Positions 15,044 to 16,267 of a stretch of 16,267 nucleotides of DNA are shown here, in pieces. The translations under genes and the position numbers were made by a program. This stretch comes from Entamoeba histolytica HM-1:IMSS (taxonomy: Eukaryota > Evosea > Mastigamoebida > Endamoebidae): the NCBI RefSeq assembly GCF_000208925.1, contig NW_001915130.1:4398-20664 (forward strand), read 5' to 3'. The first letter of the stretch is position 1. Each line of letters starts with the position of its first letter. The notes under the pieces are model-generated. The model ran no database searches and was not told the origin of the DNA. It saw only the letters and a list, made by a program, of their open reading frames with translations.

Positions 15044-15123
15044 TAATCATAAGGTGAAGAGGATCACAGTAACACAGTGAATGGGATGACTGAACCTGAT
15101 TATGATTAAAAAAGATTTTTAAT
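15044..15123 (+). other. Two adjacent hairpins in the non-coding right end
   Basis: In the 300-nt non-coding stretch between the capsid promoter and the right hairpin, TAATCATAAGGT (15044-15055) pairs with ACC-TGA-TTATGATTA (15094-15108), leaving a 3-nt bulge. It encloses a small TCAC/GTGA hairpin. Directly after, sharing a few bases, ATTAAAAA-AGA-TTTTTAAT (15105-15123) forms a perfect 8-bp stem. This could be a small structured RNA, a packaging or replication signal, or a 3'-end signal. No RNA family is recognised, and no open frame is supported in 14947-15205. Confidence 0.4.
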
Positions 15124-15205
15124 GCTAAAAGGGTCGTAAACTCCCATTATCAATACATACACTCACAATATCATTAATCCATTATACATTGATTAAACTG
15201 TATTT

Positions 15206-15385
15206 GATGACGTCAGCAGTCACAAAAAAATTCCCTATATTACTTATTGTCACAAATATTTATAGTCACAATTGACCCGAAGGGTCAATAACGCGCTACG
15301 CGCGTTTGTGACTATAAATATTTGTGACTATAAATATTTGTGACAATAAGTAATATAGGGAATTTTTGTGACTGCTGACGTCATC
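15206..15385. repeat. Right terminal palindrome, T-shaped (AAV-ITR-like)
   Basis: The feet are perfect: GATGACGTCAGCAGTCAC at 15206 and its complement ending at 15385. The apex has the same two arms as the left copy, TTGACCC-GAA-GGGTCAA followed by AACGCGC-TAC-GCGCGTT. The arm order and the strand carrying the extra 16-nt GTGAC repeat read in the same direction on the + strand as in the left palindrome. So relative to the interior the two ends are in opposite (flip and flop) configuration. Here the long strand is on the outside, the reverse of the left end. TGACGTCA occurs at both feet. Confidence 0.9.
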
Positions 15386-15620
15386 TATCACAATGGGTTA
15401 TAAACCATTTATATTTAAAGATTTCAGTGCTTTTAATCTCCTTACTAACTCTTTGTGAATTAATCAATTTATTGTTAATATAACATGTATTATTTCTCTA
15501 TTATTTCTTAATTTCTTTTGTAAATTATATTTATGAGGATTACTAAAATCAATTGAATCAAATTCATTAAAATATGTAATTAATATGTTTATATATTTTT
15601 AATATTTATGTTTTGATATT
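15386..15620 (-). mobile_element. 5'-truncated LINE 3' tail, inverted relative to the left LINE
   Basis: Read on the minus strand this repeats the end of the left LINE. 15386-15523 matches 4977-4840 with one mismatch seen by eye (near 4933). Then about 200 bp of the left copy are missing, and 15524-15620 matches roughly 4545-4650 with clearly lower identity. The LINE end joins the hairpin foot at exactly the same base as on the left. It encodes part of the endonuclease domain only and cannot be functional. Confidence 0.8.
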
Positions 15621-16267
15621 ATTTAAATGGGGTACGAAAATAAGCAAAGAAATAATGCATCCAAATAAATTACAAAAAAGAAAAAAGATGCAAAAAAATT
15701 TGCATCCATAGAATTTTCCATTTATTATATTTTGCTCCTAACAAATAAAAATAAAAAATAAAAAGTATTATAAATACAGAATATGTATATATTTATGTTT
15801 ATATTTTATAATCATTTGTATTCATTTTGTATGAAATATTAATGAAATAGATGATTTGATGAATCATATTTAATTATTTTTATTCTTTTTATTCTTTTAT
15901 TATTATGTTATTTATCTATCGTATTTTTATATATTTATTTTTATATTTATTTCTCTGTTTATATTAGTTATATCTTTGTATTCTTCTTATTATCTATATA
16001 TTATTATATTATTTTTATGTTTATATTCTTTAGATTTTCTTATTGTTATTCTTTTATATTTAAATGTATTTTATTATTTGAATATTCATCTTTATCATTT
16101 TTATATTATTATCATTTATATCTATTTTCATTTTATATTTATTCTCTTTTGTTTTATATTAATATTAATTTTATCTTTTATACTTTGATTTTATTATTAT
16201 ATCATTGATTATCATTTCTCCTTTTATTTATCATTTATTCTTATTATTCTTTTGTTTTATATTCTAT
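15621..16267. other. AT-rich intergenic DNA, no gene seen
   Basis: The plus strand is mostly T/A with TTATT and TTTTAT runs; open frames here are low-complexity Phe/Ile/Tyr/Leu strings and not credible genes. The only structure noted is a perfect 8-bp hairpin GATGCAAA-AAAA-TTTGCATC (15687-15706), with GCATCCA present at 15657 and again at 15702. Confidence 0.6.

Larger units (their letters stand above)
4978..15385. mobile_element. Integrated virus-like element with T-shaped hairpin termini, CRESS-type Rep and jelly-roll capsid candidates
   Basis: The element is bounded by two near-identical palindromes (4978-5151 and 15206-15385), each with two small GC-rich arms at its apex. Between them about twelve closely packed open frames are intact, against the broken LINE outside. 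They include an HUH plus SF3-helicase Rep, a CRESS-like capsid candidate, a second jelly-roll candidate, a fibre-like repeat protein and a one-pass membrane protein. Gene spacing is viral: gaps of 10-40 nt, one 23-nt overlap and one large antisense overlap. No polymerase, packaging ATPase, protease or integrase is seen. I read it as a provirus, or an endogenised copy, of a linear ssDNA virus infecting the amoeba. Known protist-associated CRESS families (Naryaviridae, Nenyaviridae, Vilyaviridae) have small circular genomes, so the ends and size here do not fit them. Confidence 0.8.

Noticed and set aside
15976..16208. Two overlapping T-rich open frames of 63-70 codons on the + strand
   Set aside because: Low-complexity Phe/Ile/Leu/Tyr strings from an AT-rich tract; no domain, promoter or composition like the real genes.

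Overview
The window looks like nuclear DNA of an Entamoeba-type amoeba carrying an apparently intact, integrated, virus-like element of about 10.4 kb. The host assignment rests on four things. The left edge has a tRNA-Ala(CGC)/tRNA-Leu(CAA) pair separated by short tandem repeats, as in the Entamoeba A-L tRNA array. Base composition is very AT-rich. There is a decayed R4/Dong-type LINE with the ORF1 (coiled coil) plus ORF2 (RT, CCHC, restriction-like endonuclease) layout of Entamoeba LINEs. The TATTTAAA-type core promoters sit very close to start codons. The species cannot be told from the sequence.

Layout: 1-366, tRNA array with short tandem repeats. 367-627, T-rich non-coding tract. 628-4977, one LINE on the + strand with frameshifts and stops. 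4978-15385, the virus-like element. 15386-15620, a second, 5'-truncated LINE tail on the - strand. 15621-16267, AT-rich DNA with no gene seen.

The element is bounded on each side by a 170-180 nt palindrome. Each can fold into a long stem topped by two 7-bp GC-rich arms with 3-nt loops. This is the T-shaped plan of adeno-associated virus terminal repeats, unlike the small circular genomes normally carried by CRESS-DNA viruses. The two palindromes have the same internal orientation, so relative to the interior one is 'flip' and the other 'flop'. Inside lies a replication initiator with HUH endonuclease and superfamily 3 helicase motifs (7366-8799). A capsid candidate with an Arg-rich N terminus (14904-13381) has the look of a CRESS single jelly-roll protein. 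A second jelly-roll candidate is at 11740-12570. A beta-rich protein with phage-tail-type repeats (12591-13370) may be a fibre. There is also a small single-pass membrane protein (11706-11482) and several unknown proteins. No DNA polymerase, packaging ATPase, protease or integrase is visible.

The left third (5394-7129) holds four small genes that look like one convergent gene pair duplicated. Each divergent promoter there carries two TATGAGGTA boxes 12 nt apart. I infer a regulatory or early module on the left, Rep in the middle and structural genes on the right. The whole would be a linear single-stranded DNA virus with parvovirus-like ends but a CRESS-like Rep and capsid. All function beyond the Rep motifs is inferred from sequence read by eye; no database search was run.
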